64,000 bases of DNA from Planctomycetota bacterium (GTDB taxonomy: Bacteria > Planctomycetota > Phycisphaerae > Phycisphaerales > Phycisphaeraceae): contig JAIOPN010000042.1 in NCBI GenBank assembly GCA_021413865.1, positions 1-64,000 on the forward strand, in the 5' to 3' direction. The translations under genes and the position numbers were made by a program. Within the stretch, counting starts at the first letter, position 1. Every line of letters begins with the position of its first letter. Of the stretch, positions 7,673-17,223 are shown in pieces. Under the pieces are notes generated by a model. That model saw only the letters and a program-made list of their open reading frames with translations, searched no databases and was not told the DNA's origin.

Positions 7673-9130
7673 TCAGAAGATGAAGTAGATGAACGGATTG
7701 AATGCTTGCGTCTCCATCACAAGCAGGGAGACGCACAGAGCAACGACGCAGAACACGGCCTTGGGCCAGGTCAGCCTTCGGGTGAAGTCCCACGTCTGCG
7801 GGCAGAACCACGTGATCACCGCGGCCAACAGGACGCAGCACAGGTAATAGGGATGATAGATCAGCCCATCAATCAGCGCCGTCCCATCCTGCCTCGCGCC
7901 GACTCCGAGCATGCTCTGGAGATAGCGCACCGAGGAGGTCAGGTTCTTGGCGCGGAAGAAGACCCACGTCAAGAGGATGATGACGAAGGTGATGGCGGTC
8001 TTCACGGGGGATGGCAGGCGTCGGTAGAGGCTGTCCTTGCCCTGTAGCCGCTCGAAGCCGAGCACGCCGCCGTGGATGCCGCCCCAGATGACGAAATTCC
8101 ACGAGGCGCCGTGCCACAGCCCCCCCAGCAGCATGGTGGCCGCGAGGTTGAAGTAGGTCCGAACGGAGCCGTGTCGGTTTCCACCCAAGGGGATGTAAAG
8201 GTTGTCGCGCAGCCACGTCGAGAGCGAGAGGTGCCATCGCCGCCAGAACTCGGTCATGGACTGGCTGAGGTAGGGCGAATCGAAGTTTTTCGCGAACACA
8301 AACCCGGTCATGAGCCCCAGGCCGATTGCCATGTCGGAGTAGGCGCTGAAATCAAAGTATATCTGGAAGGCGTACGCGGTTACCCCGTACCAGGCATCGG
8401 CGGCGGAGGTGGTGGCGGCGTCAAAGACGGTGTCGGCGACCTTGCCGCAGGGATTCGCCAGAAGGATTTTTTTTGCAATCCCAAGCGAGAGGAAGGAGAC
8501 GCCGCGGGCGAACTTCTCCACGGTGTGCGTGCGCACAAGGAACTGGTCCGCGACGTCCTGGAAGCGGATAATGGGCCCGGCGACAAGCTGCGGAAACATG
8601 GCGACATAGCACATGTAGTCGAGGATGCTGCGGATCGCCCTGGCGTCACCACGGTACACATCGATGGTGTAGCTCATAGACTGGAAGGTGTAGAAGCTGA
8701 TGCCCAGCGGCAGCGTGACGCGCAGAACGGTGTCCCACCGTGCGGCGTCGAGGCCCATCGAGCTGGCCAAGCTGTTGTAGGTGTCCACGCCGAAGTTGAA
8801 GTACTTGAAAAACCCAAGAAGCGCCAAGTTGGAGATCAGGGCGATAGCCAGAGCGGCCTTTTGTGTGCGTGACCGTGGGCCGTTCATGGACAGAAGCTCA
8901 ACGGGCGCGTCGCTGGGCAGGCCCCATTGCCCGGCAATCATCATGCCCGCGACATAATCTACGACCGTCTGGAACAGCATCAGCGTCGCGAACCACGGGT
9001 TGGCCCAACCGTAGAAGACGTAACTGAAAAGGGTCAGGCTGACGTGCTTGCCGCGCATCGGCAGCACGTAATAAACCGCAAGTGCCAGCGGCAGAAAATA
9101 AAAGAAAAAGATGTGCGAACTGAAAACCAT
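7673..9130 (-). CDS. AlgI-type MBOAT acyltransferase
   Basis: The 485-residue multi-pass membrane protein has hallmark AlgI motifs: MVFSSHIFFFYFLPL start, FYTFQSMSYTIDVYRG, YFDFSAYSDMAIG, EFWRRWHLSLSTWLRDN, and the catalytic His in GLWHGASWNFVIWGG. Members move acetyl groups across the inner membrane to periplasmic SGNH transferases. Length matches the family (460-520). It lies between two SGNH-type genes, an arrangement like algI-algJ-algX. No polymerase or glycosyltransferase is in the operon, so the polymer acetylated is unknown. Confidence 0.92.
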   Translation of the reverse strand: MVFSSHIFFFYFLPLALAVYYVLPMRGKHVSLTLFSYVFYGWANPWFATLMLFQTVVDYVAGMMIAGQWGLPSDAPVELLSMNGPRSRTQKAALAIALISNLALLGFFKYFNFGVDTYNSLASSMGLDAARWDTVLRVTLPLGISFYTFQSMSYTIDVYRGDARAIRSILDYMCYVAMFPQLVAGPIIRFQDVADQFLVRTHTVEKFARGVSFLSLGIAKKILLANPCGKVADTVFDAATTSAADAWYGVTAYAFQIYFDFSAYSDMAIGLGLMTGFVFAKNFDSPYLSQSMTEFWRRWHLSLSTWLRDNLYIPLGGNRHGSVRTYFNLAATMLLGGLWHGASWNFVIWGGIHGGVLGFERLQGKDSLYRRLPSPVKTAITFVIILLTWVFFRAKNLTSSVRYLQSMLGVGARQDGTALIDGLIYHPYYLCCVLLAAVITWFCPQTWDFTRRLTWPKAVFCVVALCVSLLVMETQAFNPFIYFIF

Positions 9131-9192
9131 GCCTGCTCCTGCCGCAGGGGTGGGTGCGGCATGCGGTCGGTTGCGGTGTCACCCGAGAGGGT

Positions 9193-10263
9193 TCATCGAA
9201 CGACGTTGATGGTCCTCCAGTTCTCGACCGCGCGTGTGAACGAGCGGGCGGAGAACACCCAGACGACGCACCGTTTGCCGGCCATCTTGTCCTTGCGGTT
9301 CAGGAGCGTGATGCGCGGCGCGTTCACACCACTGCCCTTGTTTGCGACCACGTCCACCAACAGGGCGGTTTCGGCGGTCAGCTGCGCCCCCAGGTCGGCG
9401 TTGTCCGCCAGCAGGTCAACACGGTCGCCGTAAACGAGGCAATGGCTGTCGCCGATCAGGACCAACGGCGACGCACGTCGGGGGCCATCCAGCTCCGGGT
9501 CGTTGATGAACGCCCCGCCCACCTTCACCTGCCGCACCGTGAGCCGCTCTTTGGGCACGTCGGCCTTCGCGAGCAGCGCGAGGTCGCCGGTCACTTCAAC
9601 CCCCAGATCGCTGGTGCCTACCGTGACCTTAGCGGCGCCCGCGTACCAGGGCCTGCCCCTTATCAGGGCCGCGATCGTCCGGGCGACAGCCTGCTGTCCA
9701 GCGGGAGAGTAGTGGCTGTCCTGACGGCAGAAGGGGGCAACACCCTTTGCTTTCAGCTCCATGAATTCCGGCGTCATATCCACCACCGTCACGCCGCGAG
9801 CCGCGAGCGCGTCGTAGAAGCGGCGCTCCATCGCATCAAGGCGGGTTCCGCTGGGCGCAGCGAGGGGAGGCACCAACCGCTCAGAATAGATCACCACTTT
9901 CCCCGGGACCGGTACAAGGATCAGCTCGACCCCGGCCATTGCGAGGTTGTCCTTGAAGGCCACGATGGCGTCCATCGGATTGACCTGCTTGGGATTGGGT
10001 GGTTTGACGGTCCAGAAGTCGGTCTCGCAGCCGTAGTGCGCGAGTTCGTGCGGCAAAAACAACCAGTCGTCCTGCCCCCGCGTCACAGCCGCCTGCTGCT
10101 TTTCGAGCTCGGCGGCCCGCGCAGCCAGTTCTGCACGTGCCGAGCGATCACGGGTGGTTTCCTCGCCGCGTGTTCCGGTAGCTAGGACGATCAAGATCGC
10201 CAGCACTGCCCAGGCGGCGAGCGGGCGGCGGATACGCATAGAATTCGGGTAGATGTGCGGCAT
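9193..10263 (-). CDS. AlgX/AlgJ-like secreted SGNH acetyltransferase
   Basis: This exported protein of about 356 residues starts with an N-terminal hydrophobic helix (WAVLAILIVLATG). The SGNH domain shows the Asp-x-His signature DSH in CRQDSHYSPAG and a second block LIGDSHCLVYGD that holds the nucleophilic Ser. The family acetylates periplasmic polysaccharide. The start is uncertain: ATGs at 10299, 10263 and 10239 are in frame, and I prefer 10263. It is 62 bp upstream of the MBOAT gene and is probably its partner, working with the AlgJ-like protein at the operon end. Confidence 0.8.
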   Translation of the reverse strand: MPHIYPNSMRIRRPLAAWAVLAILIVLATGTRGEETTRDRSARAELAARAAELEKQQAAVTRGQDDWLFLPHELAHYGCETDFWTVKPPNPKQVNPMDAIVAFKDNLAMAGVELILVPVPGKVVIYSERLVPPLAAPSGTRLDAMERRFYDALAARGVTVVDMTPEFMELKAKGVAPFCRQDSHYSPAGQQAVARTIAALIRGRPWYAGAAKVTVGTSDLGVEVTGDLALLAKADVPKERLTVRQVKVGGAFINDPELDGPRRASPLVLIGDSHCLVYGDRVDLLADNADLGAQLTAETALLVDVVANKGSGVNAPRITLLNRKDKMAGKRCVVWVFSARSFTRAVENWRTINVVR

Positions 10264-10355
10264 GGGGACTTCTTGATCCACCACACGATGGCCGGTCATG
10301 CCCGGGTTGTGATAGGAGAGGGGTGCGGCGCGTCTTCTGACGACGACGGGTTACG

Positions 10356-12578
10356 TCAGGAGCCGATATCCAGGTAGAGGGTGTGATTGAGTTCGATGTC
10401 CTCGCCTTCAAGCGTATTAGATTGACAATCCCGCTGGAGCTGCGGGTGGTCCTCGAATGGCTCCAGAACGAGGTCGCAGACCTCGCCGATGGGCCGCTGG
10501 ACGATGGGCAGGAGGTGCTTGTCCATCAGAACCCAGTGGTAGACGTAGATTTTCTTTTCCGTGTATTGGCCCTCAATGACCTGCTGGACCTCGTACTCGT
10601 AAAGAGCCAGGCCCCGGGAGTAGGTCATAACCTCGGGCTTGATGATCTCCGAACGCTGGGTGAGGCGGGCCCTGACGCGGACGCGGGGAACTTCTTTCTG
10701 CGCGGCGATCCGTGCCCTCGCGGCGTCACAGAGCTTGACGGCTTCGCTGGCGTCGATGGGCCGGCTGGTCAGGACGATGGACTCGATTTCCCCCTGCCAT
10801 GGCTGGGTGACCTCGGTGCCGTGGCCGAAGACTATGGCGTCGCCGCTCCAATCGCCGGCCTGACGCGCGGCCTTCTGTGCGTCACGGACCGGCAGGCTTG
10901 CCGCCTTCTTGCCGTCCACAAAAGCGACCACCTCGCCGGGCACGGCACTGACCGCCAGATGCATGGGGCTGCTACCGGACAGCCGTACGCGGATGGGAAC
11001 GGCCTTCCCGTCTTTTGTGCGGTAGGTGATGCGGAGGCTGTCCTTATCCTGCTCTATCACGAAACATTTTTTGCCGGCGTCGCCGAGTGAGAAGACTTGG
11101 CGGAGGCCCGGGGTTTCGGAACGATCGGGCGTGAGCATCATCGCGAGGCCGAAGTTCCCGGAGGCGTTCACCTGAGCGGTCGCATATTTCGCGGCACCCG
11201 GCGCGAGGAACGCGCCGTGGCGAATGACCATCTGGTAGCGTCGGCCCAAGTGGGCGTAGCCCTGCTCGGTGAGCATGTAGTCCTTGATTTGCTTGCCGTC
11301 AGGATCGAAGGCGATGGCGGGTGTTTCCTTCCAGTTGCCGTGGGGCCAATTGAAGAGAGTACCGGCCTCAGTGGGGGTATCCGTCTTGGTGGTGGCTACG
11401 GCCGGGGGCGTAACAGGCGCCGGGCTATGGGTGTCGGGGGCGGCCGTGTTCACGGGGGCCTGGGCTGGCGCGGGCGCGACCCACATGTAGGGTTCGGCAT
11501 CGAGAAAGTCTGGCGTGTTGGTGAGCGTGACCCACGCCTCGAAAGCCGTGAAATCGGCGTTAAAGCGGCCCAACTGGACGTTGGCTGGCGCCCAGTTGGT
11601 GTGCTGTGCCCACGGACCGCTGACGCTGACGAACCGGACGTCGGTCGACCAGCGGATCGGCCATGCCTCGTTGCCGCGCATCCCGTTCTTCGGAAAGTTC
11701 AGTGGAATCGTGCGAAGGTTTTTCTTCCCGGCCTCCAGGAATTCGATGCTCGCGTGACTACCCACGAAATAGAAAAACCTGCCGCTATCATCGGGTGCAA
11801 AGTTTGGGACGCACCCGATACCGTATTTTTCCAGTTCACCGGTCTTCAGGTTGGCAACCTGGCAATTCGGCCAGGTTTCAAAGGCTCCACCCGCGCGGGT
11901 CCCGTCGGCGGAGAGGCTGAATTCATACCAGCAGTTGCTCTGGTCCCAGACAGTTTCGTAGTCGCCCTTGCCATCGAGCCGGCGTCGGACGATGCACGGG
12001 TCGCCCTTCTTGGTCCACACCGCCGAGGGATCGCACACCGCCATCTGGCCGTCGTGCCCGCCGGTCTGTATGTAGTGGAGGTTGTAATAGACCCACTCCG
12101 TCCCGTTGGAGGGATCACGCCAATAGGCCGCCGCAAATCGGTACTTACCCGTGCCAAGGACCCGCTTGCCGGTGCCGTCCCAGTTCACGACGTAACAGGT
12201 GTTCTCACTGAAATCGGTGTAGATCACCTTCGAGCCGTCGTATGTGATCAACGGCGTATTGCAGCCCGTGGGCGCCTCGACGATCACGCGCTCGACGCCC
12301 TCGTTGGTGTCGAATCCGACGATGCTGATGGCGAGCTTTTCCTTGGTCGCCTTGTCTTTCAACCAGTAACCGGAAACAAACTCGACGCGGCTACCTCCGG
12401 GTGGGATGCGTGCCCACACGATTTTCGCACGGCGTCCACCCGTGAGCGCGAGCACCTCCTCCTTGAGCTTTGAAGCGTCGTCCTGCGCGAGACACGTCGG
12501 CGCGGCGTGAAGAAGCAGGGCTGTCAGAATCAGAACGGAAACGACAGTGGGCGTTCGAATGATCAATCGGGACTCCAC
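10356..12578 (-). CDS. Secreted beta-propeller protein with a LamG-like domain
   Basis: The 740-residue protein has a Sec signal peptide (TALLLHAAPTCLA, cleavage near 32). Residues 40-370 look like a TolB-type propeller with repeated strand pairs (LITYDGSKVIYTDF, WYEFSLSADGTRAGG, FAPDDSGRFFYFVG). A Pro/Thr-rich linker at about 375-400 leads to a concanavalin/LamG-type domain at about 430-610 (NFGLAMMLTPDRS, MHLAVSAVPGEVVAFVDGK). A C-terminal domain with many aromatic residues follows. As first gene of the O-acetylation operon it may bind or present the polymer; that role is inferred only from position. Confidence 0.65.
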   Translation of the reverse strand: MESRLIIRTPTVVSVLILTALLLHAAPTCLAQDDASKLKEEVLALTGGRRAKIVWARIPPGGSRVEFVSGYWLKDKATKEKLAISIVGFDTNEGVERVIVEAPTGCNTPLITYDGSKVIYTDFSENTCYVVNWDGTGKRVLGTGKYRFAAAYWRDPSNGTEWVYYNLHYIQTGGHDGQMAVCDPSAVWTKKGDPCIVRRRLDGKGDYETVWDQSNCWYEFSLSADGTRAGGAFETWPNCQVANLKTGELEKYGIGCVPNFAPDDSGRFFYFVGSHASIEFLEAGKKNLRTIPLNFPKNGMRGNEAWPIRWSTDVRFVSVSGPWAQHTNWAPANVQLGRFNADFTAFEAWVTLTNTPDFLDAEPYMWVAPAPAQAPVNTAAPDTHSPAPVTPPAVATTKTDTPTEAGTLFNWPHGNWKETPAIAFDPDGKQIKDYMLTEQGYAHLGRRYQMVIRHGAFLAPGAAKYATAQVNASGNFGLAMMLTPDRSETPGLRQVFSLGDAGKKCFVIEQDKDSLRITYRTKDGKAVPIRVRLSGSSPMHLAVSAVPGEVVAFVDGKKAASLPVRDAQKAARQAGDWSGDAIVFGHGTEVTQPWQGEIESIVLTSRPIDASEAVKLCDAARARIAAQKEVPRVRVRARLTQRSEIIKPEVMTYSRGLALYEYEVQQVIEGQYTEKKIYVYHWVLMDKHLLPIVQRPIGEVCDLVLEPFEDHPQLQRDCQSNTLEGEDIELNHTLYLDIGS

Positions 12579-12702
12579 GCAGGGTTATTGCTTACGAACG
12601 CCGCCGCCGTCTTAAACTTATAGTCTCAGATGCGCGCCGGTTAATCAAACCGAAACCCTCATCTGGGGAATGTACACTTGTTCTACACCGCCTCGAGCCC
12701 GC

Positions 12703-13689
12703 TCACCCCTTCACCCGCACCACAGTCTTCCCGATCGTCCGCCCCGTCTCCTGCTCGCGGTGCGCCTGCGGCAGGTCTTTCAACTCCATCACCTTCCCGA
12801 CGTGGGGCGCGAGACGCCCGGCGTCCACCAGCTCCGCGACCGTGCGCAGAATTTCGCCCTGCGACTCGGGGTTCACGCCGTACACCGTCGGCACGCCCAT
12901 GAACTCGCAGTGCAGCGTCGCGTTTTTCCTGAACAGCAACGGCACGATCTTCGCCGACTCGTTGTACACGATCGTCACGATGCGCCCGTTGAGCCCGACA
13001 CACTCCAGCGAACGGTCGAACACCTCGCCACCAACCGTGTCGAACACGACCGGGCAGCCCGCGGTTGCCGTCTCCTCGCTCACGCGCTTCACGAAGTCTT
13101 CCTTCGTGTGATTGATGACAACGTCCGCCCCGAGCTCGCGGCAGAGGTCGATCGTCTCGGGCATCCCCGCCGTTGTGATGACGCGGCAGCCGTGCAGCTT
13201 CGCCAACTGCACCGCCAGGTGGCCCACGCCGCCGGCCCCGGCGTGGATGAGCACCGTCTGCCCCGGGTGGATGCCGGCACGCTTGTGCAGCGACTCCCAC
13301 GCGGTGAGCACCGCCAGCGGAAGCGCGGCAGCATTCACATGGTCCAGGGTGCGCGGCGTGTGCGCCACCGTCCGCCAGTCCACCGCGACCAGTTCGGCAT
13401 CCGCGCCGTTGCGGGCCAGGCTCGGCGAGGCGAAAACCGAATCGCCAACCTTGAGGTGCCTCGCGTTTCTACCCAGCGCGCGGATGACGCCGCTGACGTC
13501 GAACCCCAGGATGCAGGGTAAGTCCCGCGGCCCGCCGTAGGGCTTGGCGCGGACCTTGTAGTCGATCGGGTTCATCGCCGTCGCGTGGACCTCGATAAGC
13601 ACGTCGTCGTCGCGCAGCACCGGCTCGGGCATCTCCCGAAACTGAAGGACTTCCGGGGCCCCGTAGGCCGTCATCACCATCGCACGCAT
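12703..13689 (-). CDS. MDR-family quinone oxidoreductase / alcohol dehydrogenase
   Basis: The 328-residue protein has an N-terminal GroES-like domain (PILGFDVSG-type block, here PCILGFDVSGVI) and a Rossmann domain with HAGAGGVGHLAVQLAK. The structural and catalytic zinc cysteines are absent, as in the zinc-independent quinone reductase (QOR) branch, so it probably reduces quinones or enones with NAD(P)H. Its 3' flank is separated from the acetylation operon by about 120 bp. Length is normal for the family. Confidence 0.88.
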   Translation of the reverse strand: MRAMVMTAYGAPEVLQFREMPEPVLRDDDVLIEVHATAMNPIDYKVRAKPYGGPRDLPCILGFDVSGVIRALGRNARHLKVGDSVFASPSLARNGADAELVAVDWRTVAHTPRTLDHVNAAALPLAVLTAWESLHKRAGIHPGQTVLIHAGAGGVGHLAVQLAKLHGCRVITTAGMPETIDLCRELGADVVINHTKEDFVKRVSEETATAGCPVVFDTVGGEVFDRSLECVGLNGRIVTIVYNESAKIVPLLFRKNATLHCEFMGVPTVYGVNPESQGEILRTVAELVDAGRLAPHVGKVMELKDLPQAHREQETGRTIGKTVVRVKG

Positions 13690-13717
13690 CGCTCGATCCT
13701 TTCACGCCGCTCGCGGC

Positions 13718-16700
13718 TTAGCGTCCTGTCCACTCGTACCCCTGCTCGGTCACCACATCGCCCGGCGCGTACTCCAGCAGGTCCACCCATTCACCGACCG
13801 TGAACCCCGCCCGCTGCTCCGGCGTCGTCGGCCCGTCGATCATCGCAAAACTATATTGCCGATCCTCGCGCATGCGAACATCGAGCACGTCAATCATTGC
13901 GCCGGTCTTCCGGCTCCGCGCCGTGCAATGCCTGAAATACCCCGCCCACGCCAGGTGCAGCGGCGAGCCGAGCCGGAGCTGTTCCTCTTCAAACCCCTGA
14001 AATGGGGCCGACGAGATGATCGCGGTCAGGTCGAGCGTCAGCCGCTGCATTCCCTGCCCGGCTTCTTCGGCGTGTGCCACCGTGTACCAGTGCCCGCGCC
14101 GGCGGAACCGCACCCGTGCCCCGGCACGGAACAACTCATCGCCCGTCAACCGCACGGTCAACGAACACGATTCCAGTTCCACTTCCACGACACGCCCAAC
14201 CGCCGCCCCGCGCGACGCCCTGCGCGTCTCGCCGTTCACCGTCGCCGATCCGCCCAACTGCACCGACACCGCCCGTAATTTCCCCGCCGGATCCAGCCGC
14301 GCGACCGAGAGCGGACCCGTGACCGACAGCCCGCCCTCGAAGCCGGCTGTCGGAAGCGGCGAAGGGTTCCACATCACCACAGCCCTCGCCCCGTCGGACA
14401 GGTGCAGCGTCACGGCCACCGCCTCCGCCGCGGCCGCGTCGAGCGGCGCGTGGCGCTCCACGCGCGTCACCGTGCATTTCCCCTGGTTCGGTTCCAGCAC
14501 CCAGTCGAAACAGGACAACCCCTCGTCCGCCACGTCGTGACACAGGACGATCGGGCTAAAACGGTACGGCGACTCCTCCGGCTTGGTGAGCGGGTGGCCG
14601 GCACGCCCCACCATCAGCCGCGTCCCACCCGGCGTGCCCAGCGCGTGAAGCGTCACGCGCCACGGTTCGTCGCCGGCGTAACGCATCTGCGCCACCCAAT
14701 CGCCTGAGCCATCACCCTCCTTGATCTCGTCGATGTGCGCCAGCCCCGCCCGCGCCTCACCGACCGCCCGCGCATCGGCGCGCGTCACATCGACACCCGC
14801 CGCGCTGCCGCCACGCGGCGTGAGTTTGACGCCCTCGATCTCCGTCTCGCCCAGCGGGCCGCGGTACGTCCGCCAGTGTTCGCGTCCGCCGCGCAGCCGC
14901 ATGAGGTCCACCACCGCCAGCCCCTCGCCCACCGTCGGCACGAGCACCACCAACCTCCGGTGCTCCCGCGACGGGTCGGGCTGGAAGAGCCGCCAATCCA
15001 TGTAATGACCCTGGAAGCCCCCCGCATCGATGGCAACGGCGTGCTCCCCGTCGAGAAAAGTGTTGCAATGCCCCGTGGCTATCATGTCGGCGTCACGGCC
15101 GTTCAGAATCTGCCCGCGGTTGTGCGCCGCCCAGTTGCCCTCCCAAATGGAGCAGGTCTCGTGCGTCGCGGGATAGCCCAGGCAGGCATGCCAGGCGCGG
15201 TCGAAGGCGACGATGGAGGTGTCGAGGAAGTCGTCGTGACGATGGAACGGCTGGCAGAGGTAGTGCACGAAGACGGCCGCGCGGTCCGTGCCGTCGGCGC
15301 GGTGGAGGCGGAGGACGCCGATCCCGCCGTGGTCCATGTGGAGCGTCGGGTGCTGCTGCGCCGGGCCGTGCTGTTTCACCATCTCGGCGGCGCGGGGGTC
15401 GGCGTCACCGCATCCGCAGGCGTGCATGAAGCGCGCCAGGGTGAGGTTGGGCGAGCGCTGGAAGACATCGACGAAGAGGTCACGGCGGAGACCCCAGAAA
15501 CAGGCCGCGCTGACGGTGTCGGTCAGCTTGTGCGAGTGGCTCGTGCCCTCGGCCTGGGAGCCCGGTGCGCGGTCGTCGCCATAGGCGGCCCACGTCTTGC
15601 CACACAGCACCGTCTGCACCTGAGGCAGCGTCATCAGACTGTATCGCGGATCGGAATCCATCGCCGGAAAACGCTCGTTCGACATGGCGTCGGGCCGCTG
15701 GGCGCGCAGCGCCTCGAGCTGCCGGTGCGCCTCGATCGCCCCCATGATGTGCATGCCGTTGTACCCGCCGGAGGCCTCGTAGCAGACGCCGTCGGGGTAG
15801 AAACCGTTGCTGACGAAGGTGCGGAGTTGATCCTTCGAGTCGTCGTAGATGTGGGTAAGCAGGTCGTCGAACTCTGGCGGGTCGAGCGCCCGGAGACAGC
15901 CGATGAGGCCCAGCGACGTGCCTGGGTGGTTGGAGTGGCCCACACCGTCCATCATGCCCTGGATGTGGACGGCGATCATGTCCTCAATGAGCCGGCGCAC
16001 GTCCGCCGCCGACGCGACGGCCACGCCCATGGCGCGCACCATCGCGGCGAGCTGGGCGTCGTCCTTGATGATCGGCCAGATGGCGTCATATGCCAGCGCG
16101 GCGTCCTTCGCGCAGTAGGGGAAGCTCACGCTGTAGTAAACCGTGCCGCACTGAACGGTGTGGTCCTCCATCATCTCGGGATGGCCGGCGACGTCTGGCG
16201 GGCCCCAGAGGTTTTTCTCCAGCGCCTGGAAGTGGCTGCCGTAGCGGAACTGCGGGGCGGCGGCGAGGTAGAGCTCCTCCACAGCCAGCCGTGCGAGCAT
16301 AAGGCCCGCGCGGCGCGCCAGGCGGAGCCGTTGCGCGTCCTCCGTCGCCAGCAGCGCGGCCCGCGCCAGCAGGACCATCTCGCCGTGGAACGCGTAGTTC
16401 TGCGTCCAGCGGTAGTAGGCGACGGCGTGGAAGGCGTGGCCCTGCGCGTCGACGTAGCCAAAGCCGTCGTCGGGGTAATCACCGGAGAGGTAATCGCCGT
16501 TCTGGATCGGGTTGGAAGGGAAGGTCTCGTTGCCGATGGGGCAGATGCACTTGTAGTCGGGCGGCGTGTGGTTGTGCTTCCACGGGTAGAACCCCCCGTG
16601 CGCAAAGATGGCGGTGCCGTGAACTGGGCAGCCCTCGATTTTGTTGACGCTGTAGGCGATGGGCCACTCGGCGGGCGGCAGGAGGTTCCACGCCTGCGCG

Positions 16701-17131
16701 TCGCTGAGGGAGAGGTGCCAATCGGTCAGGCCCCGGCTGGTTTCGTCGAGGGGGTTGCCCCAGCCCAGGTCGGCGCGGGCGGCGTCGAGGGTCTGCCGCG
16801 ACTTGAAGGGGACGGGGCGGCGGTCCATGGGCCAACGGCGCGGCCAGTCGTGGCCGTGCTCGCTCAGGTCGGCGCGGAGCTGGTCGAGCGTGCGGACGCG
16901 CACGGTGACGGGCGCCGATTTACCCGCGGCATCGGTGGCGGTGATGACGGCGTCGCAGCCGGTATCGGGCGCGGTGAGGAAGAAGCGCGTCACGCCGTCG
17001 CACGGGGCGGATGTTTGATGGATACGCAGCGGCCCGGGGTCGAGGCGGATCGCCCCCTCACCGCGCACGGGGAGGCGGAAGGTTCGGCCGGCCAGGATGA
17101 CGCGCGGGGACCAGAGGATGGTGGCGGACAT
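13718..17131 (-). CDS. Very large heparinase II/III-like protein
   Basis: The protein is 1137 residues from ATG at 17129-17131, chosen over the upstream ATG at 17221 because that one would overlap the fae-like leader. The middle (about 150-540) has the look of an alpha/alpha toroid (YYRWTQNYAFHGEMVLLARAAL, VGHSNHPGTSLGLIG, ASGGYNGMHIMG). The part after 590 resembles the beta-sandwich of uronate lyases (HMDHGGIGVLRL, VHYLCQPFHRHDD). It probably acts on acidic polysaccharides. No signal peptide is evident, so it may be cytoplasmic or misannotated at the 5' end. It is far longer than typical heparinases (600-750), mostly because of an extra C-terminal beta-rich region. Confidence 0.65.
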   Translation of the reverse strand: MSATILWSPRVILAGRTFRLPVRGEGAIRLDPGPLRIHQTSAPCDGVTRFFLTAPDTGCDAVITATDAAGKSAPVTVRVRTLDQLRADLSEHGHDWPRRWPMDRRPVPFKSRQTLDAARADLGWGNPLDETSRGLTDWHLSLSDAQAWNLLPPAEWPIAYSVNKIEGCPVHGTAIFAHGGFYPWKHNHTPPDYKCICPIGNETFPSNPIQNGDYLSGDYPDDGFGYVDAQGHAFHAVAYYRWTQNYAFHGEMVLLARAALLATEDAQRLRLARRAGLMLARLAVEELYLAAAPQFRYGSHFQALEKNLWGPPDVAGHPEMMEDHTVQCGTVYYSVSFPYCAKDAALAYDAIWPIIKDDAQLAAMVRAMGVAVASAADVRRLIEDMIAVHIQGMMDGVGHSNHPGTSLGLIGCLRALDPPEFDDLLTHIYDDSKDQLRTFVSNGFYPDGVCYEASGGYNGMHIMGAIEAHRQLEALRAQRPDAMSNERFPAMDSDPRYSLMTLPQVQTVLCGKTWAAYGDDRAPGSQAEGTSHSHKLTDTVSAACFWGLRRDLFVDVFQRSPNLTLARFMHACGCGDADPRAAEMVKQHGPAQQHPTLHMDHGGIGVLRLHRADGTDRAAVFVHYLCQPFHRHDDFLDTSIVAFDRAWHACLGYPATHETCSIWEGNWAAHNRGQILNGRDADMIATGHCNTFLDGEHAVAIDAGGFQGHYMDWRLFQPDPSREHRRLVVLVPTVGEGLAVVDLMRLRGGREHWRTYRGPLGETEIEGVKLTPRGGSAAGVDVTRADARAVGEARAGLAHIDEIKEGDGSGDWVAQMRYAGDEPWRVTLHALGTPGGTRLMVGRAGHPLTKPEESPYRFSPIVLCHDVADEGLSCFDWVLEPNQGKCTVTRVERHAPLDAAAAEAVAVTLHLSDGARAVVMWNPSPLPTAGFEGGLSVTGPLSVARLDPAGKLRAVSVQLGGSATVNGETRRASRGAAVGRVVEVELESCSLTVRLTGDELFRAGARVRFRRRGHWYTVAHAEEAGQGMQRLTLDLTAIISSAPFQGFEEEQLRLGSPLHLAWAGYFRHCTARSRKTGAMIDVLDVRMREDRQYSFAMIDGPTTPEQRAGFTVGEWVDLLEYAPGDVVTEQGYEWTGR

Positions 17132-17223
17132 GGGGTAGTGCCTCGCAAATGAGGCGGGCATTGTACGGCGGCGCGGGAACCACCGGCTGGTATCATCGCG
17201 CCACACATTTGAAAGGATCAACC

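Noticed and set aside
14735-17152. An 805-residue open frame on the plus strand
   Set aside because: It is fully antisense to the heparinase-like gene, has biased Arg/Val/His-rich composition and no family motifs. Such frames are expected opposite high-GC genes.
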